A DNA stretch of 51,826 bases from NCBI GenBank assembly GCA_028692395.1, contig JAQUXP010000026.1:1-51826 (forward strand), read 5' to 3'. The translations under genes were made by a program, and so were the position numbers. This stretch comes from Lachnospiraceae bacterium (GTDB lineage Bacteria > Bacillota > Clostridia > Lachnospirales > Lachnospiraceae). Shown here in pieces: positions 17,565 through 26,217 of this stretch (the first letter of the stretch is position 1; every line of letters begins with the position of its first letter). The notes beneath the pieces are model-generated. The model did not search any database and was not told the origin of the DNA. It was given only the letters and a program-made list of their open reading frames with translations.

Positions 17565-17622
17565 TAATTTCGCCGCTCTTCTAATGTGAGCAAGCTCCCA
17601 TTATCTTCGCTTTCGCTCATTA
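17565..17622. repeat. 58-bp tandem direct repeat, unit B
   Basis: Second unit of the pair described at 17486-17543. Its right end overlaps an extended -10 element on the minus strand, so transcription of gdpP probably starts inside or just before this unit. The rest of the 310-bp gap holds the ssb terminator. Confidence 0.9.
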
Positions 17623-17627
17623 TATCA
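17619..17627 (-). promoter_or_regulatory. Extended -10 promoter for gdpP operon
   Basis: On the minus strand the sequence reads TGATATAAT, a TGn extended -10 with a perfect TATAAT. No good -35 box is evident, which extended -10 promoters tolerate. Confidence 0.5.
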
Positions 17628-17656
17628 CTTATTTTCGAAAATAGAAAGACCGAAGT

Positions 17657-17720
17657 AAAAAGCAGCCATAGGAAGCAGCCTCACTGTTTTCTCTCAGTGA
17701 AGAAGCTCCTTATGGCAGCC
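17657..17720 (-). terminator. Terminator after ssb
   Basis: A large, slightly imperfect hairpin (GCCATAAGGAGC region with GCTTCCTATGGC, inner stem CACTG/CAGTG) ends in TTTTT on the minus strand, 24 bp after the ssb stop. Confidence 0.8.
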
Positions 17721-17743
17721 TCTGTTATACTCTGGTTTTTGTT

Positions 17744-18214
17744 TTAGTTAAATGGAAGTTCCTCATCGATGCCATCTGGAATATTCATAAATCCGTCTGC
17801 GGAAACAGGTCCGGAAGATGCAGGTGCACTCTGAGAAGGCGCCCCGCCAAATCCTGATTGGCCGCCGAATCCTCCGGCATGCTCAGCACTTGCTGCTTTG
17901 CTCTCTGCAAACTCCTGCTGCTCTACCACAACATCTGTAGTGTATACCTTATTACCGTCTTTATTTGTATAGCTTCCGGTCTGGATACGACCTTCCACGA
18001 CAATACGAAGTCCCTGACGAAGATATTTCTCTGCGAATTCTGCACTTCTTCCAAAGGCAACACAGCCGATGAAATCTGCTGTAGCATCACCATCTCTCTT
18101 AAATCTTCTGTCTACCGCCAGTGTATATCTTGCTATCGCAGTTGCATTCTCACCTGCAGAGTATCTTACCTCCGGATCTCTGGTTAATCTTCCCATTAAA
18201 ATTACTTTATTCAT
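17744..18214 (-). CDS. ssb: Single-stranded DNA-binding protein
   Basis: The 156-residue protein begins with MNKVILMGRLTRDPEVRY, the OB-fold start of bacterial SSB (about 1-105). A Gly/Ser/Ala-rich linker follows, then the acidic tip DGIDEELPFN that recruits partner proteins. It coats single-stranded DNA in replication and repair. It stands apart from rpsF/rpsR, with which ssb is often grouped in Firmicutes, and may be the main or an additional copy. GAAAGAGG site before the start. Confidence 0.95.
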   Translation of the reverse strand: MNKVILMGRLTRDPEVRYSAGENATAIARYTLAVDRRFKRDGDATADFIGCVAFGRSAEFAEKYLRQGLRIVVEGRIQTGSYTNKDGNKVYTTDVVVEQQEFAESKAASAEHAGGFGGQSGFGGAPSQSAPASSGPVSADGFMNIPDGIDEELPFN

Positions 18215-18291
18215 ATGTTTTACCTCTTTCTGAAACTGCCCTGTTTATCATATATCACGAGACTTCATCATACCATAATCCAGCAAAATCG

Positions 18292-18483
18292 TCAATGATT
18301 CTTGCGCAGACCACGGGTGTTTTTCTCTACCAGCTTCCGGGGTGTCATAATCTGATGTCCACATCCCATACACTTAAGACGAAAGTCTGCACCCACCCGG
18401 AGAATCTCCCATTCCAGACTGCCGCAGGGATGTGGTTTTTTCAATTTTACGATATCTCCAACCTCATAGTTTAACTTTTCCAT
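18292..18483 (-). CDS. DUF951 family small protein
   Basis: A 63-residue protein matching DUF951: YEVGDIVKLKKPHPCGSLEWEILRVGADFRLKCMGCGH, then MTPRKLVEK. The conserved HPCGS and CMGCG motifs suggest a metal site, and the fold is probably a small SH3/OB-like barrel that binds nucleic acid. It is common in Firmicutes and often lies near replication genes. Function not established. It follows the sirtuin gene closely and is likely co-transcribed. Confidence 0.88.
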   Translation of the reverse strand: MEKLNYEVGDIVKLKKPHPCGSLEWEILRVGADFRLKCMGCGHQIMTPRKLVEKNTRGLRKNH

Positions 18484-18489
18484 CTTGCA

Positions 18490-19224
18490 TCATCCTTCTT
18501 TATTCACTGTAATACCTGAAAAAAGCCTTCCAATAGGTTCCTGTATCAAAAGATCTGCATTGTTATCCACAGGTGTGGGACTCTTGTTGATTACTACCAG
18601 CTTGTCCCCCTTAAAGTACTGCAGCAGCCCCGCCGCCGGATATACCGCCAGTGATGTACCGCCGATGATCAGCAGCTGTGCCTGTGAGATTGCTTTTGTG
18701 GCCATGTCCATGGTGTCCATATCCAGTCCTTCTTCATATAAAACAACATCCGGTTTGATAATACCGCCGCACACTTCACACCGTGGAATTCCCTCCGAGG
18801 CTTTGATAAATGCTGCATCATAGAACTTATGACATTTCACACAGTAGTTGCGGCGAACACTGCCGTGTAATTCATATACCGTCTTACTTCCTGCTGCCTG
18901 GTGGAGTCCGTCGATATTCTGCGTCACTACTGCTTTGAGTTTTCCGGATTTTTCCAGACTGGCAAGCTTTTTATGGGCTCCATTTGGTTTTGCATCCAAT
19001 GCCAGCATCTTTTCTCTGTAAAAGCGGTAAAACTCTTCCGGGTTTCTTACAAAAAAGCTGTGACTGATAATCGTCTCCGGCGGATATTGATAGCTTTGAT
19101 TGTACAGTCCGTCCACACTTCGAAAATCAGGTATCCCGCTTTCTGTGGACACACCTGCCCCGCCAAAAAAGACAATATTATCATACTTGTCAATCAGTCT
19201 TTGCAGTTCGTCTCTTCCATCCAT
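18490..19224 (-). CDS. NAD-dependent protein deacylase (Sir2 family)
   Basis: The 244-residue sirtuin shows FFGGAGVSTESGIPDFRS (NAD binding), QNIDGLH (catalytic His nearby in YELHGS), two Cys-x2-Cys zinc pairs (CVKCHKF and CEVCGG) and GGTSLAVYPAAGLL. It removes acyl groups from lysines using NAD. The start chosen follows AAGGAGG; an in-frame start eight codons upstream would overlap the sortase stop. It lies in a leftward run with sortase B before it and DUF951 after it. Confidence 0.93.
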   Translation of the reverse strand: MDGRDELQRLIDKYDNIVFFGGAGVSTESGIPDFRSVDGLYNQSYQYPPETIISHSFFVRNPEEFYRFYREKMLALDAKPNGAHKKLASLEKSGKLKAVVTQNIDGLHQAAGSKTVYELHGSVRRNYCVKCHKFYDAAFIKASEGIPRCEVCGGIIKPDVVLYEEGLDMDTMDMATKAISQAQLLIIGGTSLAVYPAAGLLQYFKGDKLVVINKSPTPVDNNADLLIQEPIGRLFSGITVNKEG

Positions 19225-19241
19225 CTTTTTGTCTCCTCCTT

Positions 19242-20048
19242 TTACCATGTATCCACGAGAACTCCCTGTACAACAAACCTCTGTGTACTGTTACTGGTAC
19301 AGGTGGTAAGCGTTACTGCCTTATCTTCCGCCGTAAATGAAAACTTACCCAGATCCACTTCGCTTTCCAGTGCCATCTTATTCATATAATCTACAAACTG
19401 CTGATCTGCACCGCTAAACAGGGTATAGGTATCTCCCTGGGAGGAAGTAACATGAGCACTGAACATCTGATAGCGGCTCTTTCCCTGGGGTGTTATAATC
19501 CAAAAATAAGGGTCATTCTTGTAAAGCTCCTTTTCCTTTATAAACTTTAACTTTCCAAACATCGACTGATCCTTCATATTGTGACCGTAAATGATGGTAT
19601 GACAGTCACTGAGATCTGATTTATTGGCATAATCCATAAAAATAGATCCGGCAAAATTATAAGTTTTTTCAAAAGTATGATGGAGATACTCATCATTGTC
19701 CTTTCCCTGTACAATTGGATAGCTGATATCCAGTGCATCCACGACAAGCCATCCTATCACATCGGGATTAATCGCCTGCAGGGACATAAAGTCCACATCT
19801 GGCGGAAGATTGGCGATGGTTTCTGCTGTCAAAGGCTCCTGGGATGTATCTGAGGTTTGATCCGGATCCGGTGTTGCCTGGGATGTATATTTTTTCAGAT
19901 CCGTATATTCGTCCTTGGCCTGCTTGTATTCCAGGCCCGCAGATATCAGCTTATATGCAGCAAACACAAACACACAGGCACAGACAACCATACCAAGCGT
20001 CAGTAAGACATCTATGGCATCCTTCTTTTTTTTCTTCTTTTTACCCAT
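19242..20048 (-). CDS. srtB: Class B sortase
   Basis: The 268-residue protein has a Lys-rich cytoplasmic start, one membrane helix (about 14-36) and a class B sortase domain. Catalytic His is in IIYGHNM, Cys in TLTTCTSN, and Arg in QRFVVQG. Class B enzymes cleave NPQTN-like signals and attach surface proteins to the wall or polymerise pili. No protein with such a motif is in this window, and the surface protein at 62-2239 lacks any. The Met after AGAGAGG is preferred to a GTG two codons earlier. Confidence 0.92.
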   Translation of the reverse strand: MGKKKKKKKDAIDVLLTLGMVVCACVFVFAAYKLISAGLEYKQAKDEYTDLKKYTSQATPDPDQTSDTSQEPLTAETIANLPPDVDFMSLQAINPDVIGWLVVDALDISYPIVQGKDNDEYLHHTFEKTYNFAGSIFMDYANKSDLSDCHTIIYGHNMKDQSMFGKLKFIKEKELYKNDPYFWIITPQGKSRYQMFSAHVTSSQGDTYTLFSGADQQFVDYMNKMALESEVDLGKFSFTAEDKAVTLTTCTSNSTQRFVVQGVLVDTW

Positions 20049-20068
20049 CCGCACTGCCTCTCTTTACG

Positions 20069-20129
20069 ATCTCTTATCTTAACTGTGCAGTACCTGCACA
20101 GACCTGCTCAATTGTTATCTCTTATCTTA
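20069..20129. repeat. Short relative of the two-hairpin repeat, flanked by 13-bp direct repeats
   Basis: A 35-bp insert (20082-20116) with a perfect hairpin CTGTGCAG-TAC-CTGCACAG and the family words AGCAGGT and TAAC is flanked by identical 13-bp copies of ATCTCTTATCTTA (20069-20081 and 20117-20129). The insert resembles the first hairpin of the 112-bp elements. The flanking repeats look like a target-site duplication. Confidence 0.65.
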
Positions 20130-20170
20130 CATGAAACTTATGGAAAATGCAATCCAAGACATCGTATCAG

Positions 20171-20199
20171 TTGCCTTTTTATCTTCTTTCCTGTATGAT
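20171..20199 (+). promoter_or_regulatory. Promoter of the nhaC-like gene
   Basis: TTGCCT, 17-nt spacer, TATGAT, about 50 bp upstream of the start codon. Confidence 0.55.
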
Positions 20200-20251
20200 T
20201 ATTCTTATCATTTACAAAATAAAACAAGCATGGATTCAAGGGGGATTCTTT

Positions 20252-21553
20252 ATGGAACAGATAAAAAAAGGCAGAGCGATTGCTTTGCTTCCAATTGCAG
20301 TATTCTTAGTTATCTTTTTGGGTTCCGGCGTCGTCACTGGAGATTTTTACAGCATGCCGGCTATTGTGGGATTTTTAATCGCACTTCTCGTGGCTTTCTG
20401 TCAGAATCGCTCACTTAGCTTTGGGGATAAGCTCACCGTGATTGCAAAAGGCATCGCAGACGAAAATATTATCACCATGTGTCTGATTTTTCTGTGTGCC
20501 GGTGCATTTTCCGGTGCAATCACTGCTGCAGGAGGAGTAGAAAGTACCGTAAACCTTGGACTCTCCATCCTTCCCTCCGGAATTGTTGTTGTAGGGCTTT
20601 TCATCATCGGATGTTTTATCTCCATTTCCATGGGGACTTCCATGGGCACCATCGCCGCCCTTGCCCCTATTGCAGTGGGAATCAGTGAAAAAACCGGATT
20701 TGCTCTTCCCATCTGTATCGGAGCTGTTGTCTGTGGTGCCATGTTTGGAGATAATCTTTCTATGATTTCCGACACCACTATCGCCGCTGTAAAGACACAG
20801 GGCTGCCAGATGAAGGACAAATTCAAGGCAAACTTCCTGATTGTTCTTCCCGCCGCACTGATCACAATCCTCCTATTCTATCTGTTGACCCGAGATGTTT
20901 CCTATCATATGACAGGTGATCTTTCTTACAATCTCTGGAAGGTGCTTCCCTATCTGGTCGTTCTGGTTGGAGCTCTGGCTGGTGTCAATGTGTTCCTCGT
21001 TCTGATTGCCGGAACAGTGCTTTCGATCATCGTAGGCGTCATTACAGGAGCTATCCTTCCCTCAGAGATGTTTACCGGAATTGGTAAGGGCATTACCGGC
21101 ATGTATGATATCACTGTCATCTCCATCATCGTTGCCTGTATTGTCTCCCTCGTGCGGGAATATGGCGGTATTGACTTTATCTTAGGCTTCATCAAACACC
21201 GCATCAAAGGCCAAAAGGGCGGAGAACTTGGAATTGCCGGTCTTTCCCTTCTGGTGGATGCCTGTACTGCCAACAATACGGTAGCCATCGTCATGGCCGG
21301 ACCTATCGCCAAAGATATCAGTGAAGAATACGGAATTTCTCCAAGACGTTCCGCCTCTTTGCTGGATATCTTTACCTCTTCCTGCCAGGGACTGATCCCC
21401 TATGGGGCACAGCTTCTGTCTGCTGCAGGACTCACCGCACTGACACCCTTTGATTTCTGGCCCTATCTCTTCTATCCAATGCTGATGGCGGTAAGCGGCG
21501 TTCTCTTCATTCTTCTTCGCAAACGCACGGTAAAGACAGACAGCTCCTGCTGA
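20252..21553 (+). CDS. NhaC-family Na+/H+ (or organic ion) antiporter
   Basis: The 433-residue membrane protein has around 11-12 hydrophobic segments and the NhaC/IT-superfamily pattern GTSMGTIAALAPIAVGIS and GDNLSMISDTTIAA, with a second repeat near the C-terminus (DACTANNTVAIVMAGPIAKDISEEYGI). Members exchange Na+ for H+ or carry small organic ions such as lactate/malate. The start follows AAGGGGGA. It is a single gene divergent from the sortase; the substrate cannot be deduced from context. Confidence 0.85.
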   Translation: MEQIKKGRAIALLPIAVFLVIFLGSGVVTGDFYSMPAIVGFLIALLVAFCQNRSLSFGDKLTVIAKGIADENIITMCLIFLCAGAFSGAITAAGGVESTVNLGLSILPSGIVVVGLFIIGCFISISMGTSMGTIAALAPIAVGISEKTGFALPICIGAVVCGAMFGDNLSMISDTTIAAVKTQGCQMKDKFKANFLIVLPAALITILLFYLLTRDVSYHMTGDLSYNLWKVLPYLVVLVGALAGVNVFLVLIAGTVLSIIVGVITGAILPSEMFTGIGKGITGMYDITVISIIVACIVSLVREYGGIDFILGFIKHRIKGQKGGELGIAGLSLLVDACTANNTVAIVMAGPIAKDISEEYGISPRRSASLLDIFTSSCQGLIPYGAQLLSAAGLTALTPFDFWPYLFYPMLMAVSGVLFILLRKRTVKTDSSC

Positions 21554-21579
21554 TCCGGAAGGAATCACTGCCGGATGGT

Positions 21580-21602
21580 TTTGACCTTCTAAAGAAGGTC
21601 AA
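21580..21602. promoter_or_regulatory. Hairpin at the convergent nhaC/HAD junction
   Basis: TTGACCTTC-TAAA-GAAGGTCAA forms a 9-bp stem overlapping the end of the HAD gene. There is no T-run, so a terminator role is weak. Confidence 0.35.
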
Positions 21603-22194
21603 GATCATCTAGCAGGCTCTGCTGCGACTTCACATGGACTGCCTGCATACCAAGCTTCTTTGCCCCGGTAATATTCTCCATCCGGTCATCAAAAAATACA
21701 CACTCCGACGGATCCAACTCATACTTTTTAAAAAGTGCATGATAGATGGCAGCATCCGGTTTTGCTTTCTGTATCATATAGGAAACCATCATTCCATCTA
21801 TATCCTCCATAAAATCAACATATTCTGTATGCTTTTTGAATAATATCTCCGGATAATTGGACAACAGGTAGATTCCATAACCCCTGTTCTTCAATTCTCG
21901 AACACGCTTCCACACTGCCGGTCTTGGAACACTCATATATTCTCCATGACTGATAAACCAGGCAATTGTCTCTCCATCCCTCGGATATTTTCTTCGGAAT
22001 TCTTCTATGACTTCCTCCTGGCTCATAGCTCCCAGGTCAAATATGCTCCACAAATGCTCCGGATCATCAAACATCTCACTTCCCACACGTTCAATATCTT
22101 CCCCCTGCAGTCCATAATCTCTTAGCATATCTCTCCAGCGATATTGAATCAGTACATCTCCTACATCAAAGATAATATTCTTAATCCTGTTCAT
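21589..22194 (-). CDS. HAD-superfamily hydrolase (YihX-like)
   Basis: The 201-residue protein shows HAD motif I as IIFDVGDVLIQY (Asp nucleophile), motif II in LLSNYPE, motif III Lys in QKAKPDAAIYHALF and motif IV as CVFFDDRMENITGAKKLGM. The DxG form of motif I resembles the YihX/sugar-phosphatase subgroup. It probably dephosphorylates a small phospho-metabolite; the substrate is unknown. The start MNRIK is preferred to one eight codons upstream because of the GGAG site and family alignment. Confidence 0.85.
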   Translation of the reverse strand: MNRIKNIIFDVGDVLIQYRWRDMLRDYGLQGEDIERVGSEMFDDPEHLWSIFDLGAMSQEEVIEEFRRKYPRDGETIAWFISHGEYMSVPRPAVWKRVRELKNRGYGIYLLSNYPEILFKKHTEYVDFMEDIDGMMVSYMIQKAKPDAAIYHALFKKYELDPSECVFFDDRMENITGAKKLGMQAVHVKSQQSLLDDLDLL

Positions 22195-22363
22195 TCTCTT
22201 TTTACACTCCTGTATCATCCGTTATGATCTGCACCGATATTGCACAAATCAGCCAATTAATTAATAAAACAGACAAACAGTGGCAGTATTGATCCACCTG
22301 TGCTGTAGACCTATACTACCACCTATCCTATCCCTGTTTCAACCGTTTTTATGTTATTTTTCC

Positions 22364-23638
22364 TTACAGGAATCCTTTTATCAATTCTTTTTTTCTGGAT
22401 TTCTGCAATTTTTTTAATGCCTTCGCCTCTATCTGACGCACACGCTCTCTGGTTACATGAAGCGCCTGCCCAATCTCCTCCAGCGTCTGAGGGGCATCTG
22501 TGCCAATACCGAATCGCTTCACCAGCACGTTCCTCTCACGCTCGGTCAGAGTATCCAGAAGAATGCTGACATTATCCTTCAATATCTTCTGTTCTACTGA
22601 TTCTTCCGTGGATATGGTGTTCTCATCTGCGACAAAATCTCCCAGACAATTATCTGCCTCATCACCGATAGGCGTATCCAGAGAAGCTACATCCGTGGCA
22701 TATTGATAGATATTCAGAATCTCTTCTTCTCTCATATCCAGTTCCTCTGCCAATTCCCTGTGGGTGGGCTCATGCCCCAGCTCCAGTGTCATCTGCTTTC
22801 TGGTCCTGACTACCTTATTGATTTTTTCCACCATATGTACCGGTACACGGATCGTTCTGGATTTATCTGCAAGTGCTCTGGTAATAGACTGTTTAATCCA
22901 CCATGTGGCATAGGTACTGATCTTATAACCCTTGTTATGGTCATATCTTTCAATTCCACGGATCAGTCCCAGATTTCCCTCCTGTATCAGATCCAGAAAA
23001 TTAATTCCACGCCCTGTATACTTTTTCGCAATACTGACTACAAGCCGGAGATTACTGTTGATCAGCTCATGCTTGGCTGCCTCATCTCCCTCATCCTTGC
23101 GCTTGGCCAGTTCTATCTCACGTTCTGCATTTAGAAGAGGAAACATGCCGATTTCCTTCAGGTACAGACGCACCGGATCCTCAGTGCCCACGCCCTCCAG
23201 AAGACTTACACTATCCAGATCATAATTATCTGACTCCTCTGGTTCTTCATAGTATGTGTCATCCAGCAGACCGCCTGCCAGTGCCTCCTGATCAAGAAGC
23301 TCTTCCTCTGCAGTAAGATCCTCCTCCGAGAAATTGAGATCCGATTCTTCTAAGTCTTCTGATTCCTCTGTCAGTTCTTCTGTCAGTTCTTCGATGGGTT
23401 CTTCTGTTTTATCCTTCTTTTTGAATTCAGCCTTTTTCAGGTTCTTTTCTTTCTCTGTTTTATTTATAATAATATGAAATCCCTTAATATAAGCATGGAT
23501 CTGGATGATCTGCTGCTCTGAGAAAGAAACACCCGGGAATTCATCCATGATATCCTGTTCCTCTAAGATATTGTTATTTCTTTTTCCTGTTTCAACCAGT
23601 TCATTCATTTTTCTTAAAAAGACATTTTCTGCTGACAC
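22364..23638 (-). CDS. RpoD-family sigma-70 factor
   Basis: The 424-residue protein has a sigma-1.1-like N-terminus (ILEEQDIMDEFPG, about 20-60), an acidic insert rich in Glu (about 75-135), region 1.2 (DPVRLYLKEIGMFPLLNAEREIELA), region 2 (NLRLVVSIAKKYTGRG, YATWWIKQSITRAL), region 3, and region 4 with HTH VTRERVRQIEAKALKKL. It directs RNA polymerase to -35/-10 promoters. Several positions differ from usual primary sigma factors (KKYTGRGIN for KRYVGRGM; YDHNKGYKISTYATWW), and no dnaG is adjacent, so it may be a second, group-2-like RpoD. It starts with GTG after AAAGGGA. Confidence 0.88.
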   Translation of the reverse strand: MSAENVFLRKMNELVETGKRNNNILEEQDIMDEFPGVSFSEQQIIQIHAYIKGFHIIINKTEKEKNLKKAEFKKKDKTEEPIEELTEELTEESEDLEESDLNFSEEDLTAEEELLDQEALAGGLLDDTYYEEPEESDNYDLDSVSLLEGVGTEDPVRLYLKEIGMFPLLNAEREIELAKRKDEGDEAAKHELINSNLRLVVSIAKKYTGRGINFLDLIQEGNLGLIRGIERYDHNKGYKISTYATWWIKQSITRALADKSRTIRVPVHMVEKINKVVRTRKQMTLELGHEPTHRELAEELDMREEEILNIYQYATDVASLDTPIGDEADNCLGDFVADENTISTEESVEQKILKDNVSILLDTLTERERNVLVKRFGIGTDAPQTLEEIGQALHVTRERVRQIEAKALKKLQKSRKKELIKGFL

Positions 23639-23667
23639 GTTTCATTCCCTTTCTCTTCTTGTAAAGT

Positions 23668-23695
23668 AACTGCTTCACACGTTCACAGTTACAAC
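23668..23695. repeat. Small palindrome in the sigma-factor leader
   Basis: GTAACTG and CAGTTAC bracket 14 nt in the sigma leader. The ends resemble those of the dispersed hairpin repeats, so it may be a remnant of that family. Confidence 0.35.
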
Positions 23696-23701
23696 TACTC
23701 T

Positions 23702-23730
23702 ACTATATAGAAATAAGAATAAAAATTCAA
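23702..23730 (-). promoter_or_regulatory. Promoter of the sigma-factor gene
   Basis: On the minus strand TTGAAT (23730-23725), 17-nt spacer, TATAGT (23707-23702). Confidence 0.6.
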
Positions 23731-23769
23731 CTCTTGACATTTGTTTTTTTTCATTTTTAACCTCACCTT

Positions 23770-25182
23770 TTACTGCTTGACGATATTTTGCAGCCATACA
23801 CCCTTCTTCACCAGCACAAATCCGATGGCGCACTTAACCCAGTCACCAATCTGAACCAGCGCAAAGATATACACCACATAAAGATCTGTATACCGGCTCA
23901 GCAGATATGCGATTGGCACACTGACGCACCACACAAAAACACTGTCAAATAAAAATGTTACGATCGTCTTTCCTCCGGAGCGAAGGGTAAAGTATGCGGC
24001 ATGCATAAAAGCAGCCTGAGGCATGAAGATTGCCTGTACCATGATGAATCTTGCCGCCAGTTCTCTGGTTTGATCTGTGGTATTGTACAGATGTGGAAAT
24101 AATGGTGCCACAATCAGCATGACCGCCGCAATCCCAATACAACTCATCACAGAAAACACGATCATCTTCCGGTCCGTGTCCTTTGCCTCTTCCATCTTTC
24201 CCGCACCCAGCAGCTGCCCTATGATAATCGCTACCGAGTCACCCATGGCGATAAATACTACATTAAAGACATTGTTGATGGTATTGGCAATGTTCATACC
24301 GGCCACAACGCTTAAGCCACGGACAGAATAACACTGGGTGAGCATGGCCATAGCCGCTGCCCACAAGGTCTCATTGACCAGCAGTGGGACACCCTTGATA
24401 AAGAAATGTCGTACCAGGGAAGCCGGTACCCGAAGTGTCCGGTACATTCCCACAATAAAAGTGTTTTTCACCTGATGCCGATGAGTCCATACGATAACAA
24501 TCACTGCTTCCACATAACGAGACAACACGGTAGCAATAGCTGCACCCGTAACTCCCAGTGCGGGAAAACCCAATTCTCCATAGATTAAGAGATAATTAAA
24601 TGCGAGGTTAACCAGTACCGCCACAATTCCCGCCTTCATAGGAACCAGTGTCTCACCGCACTCTCGAAGCGTGCTTACATACACCTGCGTCATCATAAAT
24701 GCCGGAAGTCCAAGCAGCATGACATCCATATACTCTTTGCCGTAACGCAGTGCTGCCTGAAGATTGCCTCCGTCACTGCTTCCATTCAGATAAAGCTGAA
24801 TTAATCCCTGTCCGAACACTACGAAAAGAAAGATCGCTCCCGCTGTCAGAATCAATGCCATCCAGATTTTGTAACGGAATGTATGCCGGATTCCCTCGTC
24901 ATCCTTCTGCCCAAAATACTGTGCCGTAAAGATTCCTGCTCCGGAGAGTCCTCCAAAGATACAAAGATAGTACACAAAGATCAGCTGATTTACGATAGCT
25001 ACGCCGGACATCTGCTCCGTACCAATCTGCCCTACCATAATATTATCCAGAAGGCTTACAAAGTTTGTAATACCGTTTTGCACCATAATAGGTACTGCGA
25101 TGGCAAGAATCATTTTATAAAATGCACGATTTCCAAACCATTTACTCTGCGCATGTGTATTTTTCAAATTACTACTGTTCAT
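23770..25182 (-). CDS. MATE-family multidrug/cation exporter
   Basis: About 470 residues with 12 hydrophobic segments in two homologous halves, each opening with the MATE pattern (AIAVPIMVQNGITNFVSLLDNIMVGQIGT; NETLWAAAMAMLTQCYS). MATE proteins export drugs, toxins or metabolites by Na+ or H+ antiport. Either of two Met codons, 25194 or 25182, could be the start; the second has GGGGGA at good spacing. It follows the cysteine-cluster protein in the same direction by about 35-50 bp. Substrate unknown. Confidence 0.9.
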   Translation of the reverse strand: MNSSNLKNTHAQSKWFGNRAFYKMILAIAVPIMVQNGITNFVSLLDNIMVGQIGTEQMSGVAIVNQLIFVYYLCIFGGLSGAGIFTAQYFGQKDDEGIRHTFRYKIWMALILTAGAIFLFVVFGQGLIQLYLNGSSDGGNLQAALRYGKEYMDVMLLGLPAFMMTQVYVSTLRECGETLVPMKAGIVAVLVNLAFNYLLIYGELGFPALGVTGAAIATVLSRYVEAVIVIVWTHRHQVKNTFIVGMYRTLRVPASLVRHFFIKGVPLLVNETLWAAAMAMLTQCYSVRGLSVVAGMNIANTINNVFNVVFIAMGDSVAIIIGQLLGAGKMEEAKDTDRKMIVFSVMSCIGIAAVMLIVAPLFPHLYNTTDQTRELAARFIMVQAIFMPQAAFMHAAYFTLRSGGKTIVTFLFDSVFVWCVSVPIAYLLSRYTDLYVVYIFALVQIGDWVKCAIGFVLVKKGVWLQNIVKQ

Positions 25183-25228
25183 TACTTCCCCCATACTCTT
25201 CCTGTTTGTTTTTATTTTTCTCCTGTAC

Positions 25229-25918
25229 TCACGGGACTGCTCCCTGTTCCGTCATCAGCCCAAATAACTGCTTTGCCTCCAACATCCGCTCTTCAAACTG
25301 CGGATAAAACTCCCGCCCCTGATCGTAAGGGCGCTGATAGAATCGCTTCAGCACATACATCGTCACCATCCGTCTCTGCTCTTCATCTCCCTCCGCATCT
25401 ACCAAAGCTTTAAGATCCTTCAAAAAATAATGCCAGTCCGTGACAAATGTCTCATATTGCTTCACGTCCGGCGTGTCAATCCACTTGCACACCTTAATCT
25501 TCACACGATTCCTTTTCTTACATTCATGGACCTGCAGAAAATACTGAAAAGAACGATTCTCGTAAAAACGCCCCAGCGGAAAAAGCCTGCAGATACCCGG
25601 CCTGTTCTCATGGATGCTGCATCTTCCATGGCTGTCCAGGAAAGTGCAATTCTCGGTTTTTTCGTCCATCTTCAGATTGGGAAGAACCATGCCATCCACA
25701 ATTCCAAGCTCCAGATGCTTTTGCACCAGTCCGTCAAAAGATCCCTTCACCGCCTCCAACAATCGAAACACATCCAGCGGATCCAAAACGATCGATTCTC
25801 CCATTCCATGACAGCACTCCCAGCATCCCACACAATCCTGACAGTCCGCCTTCACCATGTCCTTACTCCCGTAAAGCTTCCCGTCAGAAATCTCCTTCAT
25901 ATCCACATCACGTTCCAT
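25229..25918 (-). CDS. YkgJ-type cysteine-cluster protein (zinc/iron chelating domain)
   Basis: The 229-residue protein shows the CxxCxxCC signature as CQDCVGCWECC near the N-terminus (about 26-36) and later CTFLDSHGRCSIHENRPGICRLFPLG. This is the layout of the YkgJ/Fli-type putative zinc- or iron-chelating family (CxxCxxCC). Conserved cysteines probably bind a metal cluster. A GGAGGGG site precedes the start. It sits just upstream of the MATE exporter gene, likely one operon. Function is unknown. Confidence 0.85.
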   Translation of the reverse strand: MERDVDMKEISDGKLYGSKDMVKADCQDCVGCWECCHGMGESIVLDPLDVFRLLEAVKGSFDGLVQKHLELGIVDGMVLPNLKMDEKTENCTFLDSHGRCSIHENRPGICRLFPLGRFYENRSFQYFLQVHECKKRNRVKIKVCKWIDTPDVKQYETFVTDWHYFLKDLKALVDAEGDEEQRRMVTMYVLKRFYQRPYDQGREFYPQFEERMLEAKQLFGLMTEQGAVP

Positions 25919-26018
25919 GCGTACCTGCCCCTCCCATTCAACTATTCTATCAAGATTCTATCATACAACTTCTCATAACACCACCTATTTTCTCCCACAA
26001 AACGACATTCTAATATGA

Positions 26019-26188
26019 TCCCACTTGGGTGGTGGGGGCTTCTCTGAGGGCTGAACAGGGTTTCGAAGTCCAGGAGTATACAAAAAAACAACCGATTTCT
26101 TATAACGCAAAATCGGTTGTTTTGGTATATTTAGGACTTCTGCAAATGTGTTCAGCCCTCAGAGGAGCCCCCGACCACCGAAGTGGGA
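26019..26188. repeat. Long inverted-repeat (MITE-like) element, copy A
   Basis: The two ends are arms of one long hairpin: CCCACTT..GGTGGT.GGGGGCT.CTCTGAGGGCTGAACA pairs with the reverse complement ending AAGTGGGA, and the inner part pairs around AACAACCGATTT/AAATCGGTTGTT. The apex is short. A second copy lies at 31463-31707, so the pair brackets the export operon. It starts directly after the end of the FtsX gene in the transcribed direction, where it could also act as a terminator. No coding capacity. Confidence 0.88.
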
Positions 26189-26217
26189 CAGCCCCATATC
26201 TGATTTTGTTTTCCTTC

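Noticed and set aside
17522-17620. 32-codon ORF (MSESEDNGSLL...) within the gdpP leader repeats
   Set aside because: Its ATG overlaps the predicted -10 box, so it would not be transcribed in full; no ribosome site; the frame comes from the repeat.
13371-20129. CRISPR array made of the recurring hairpin repeats
   Set aside because: Repeats are kilobases apart, not regularly spaced, carry their own internal stems, and no cas genes are present.
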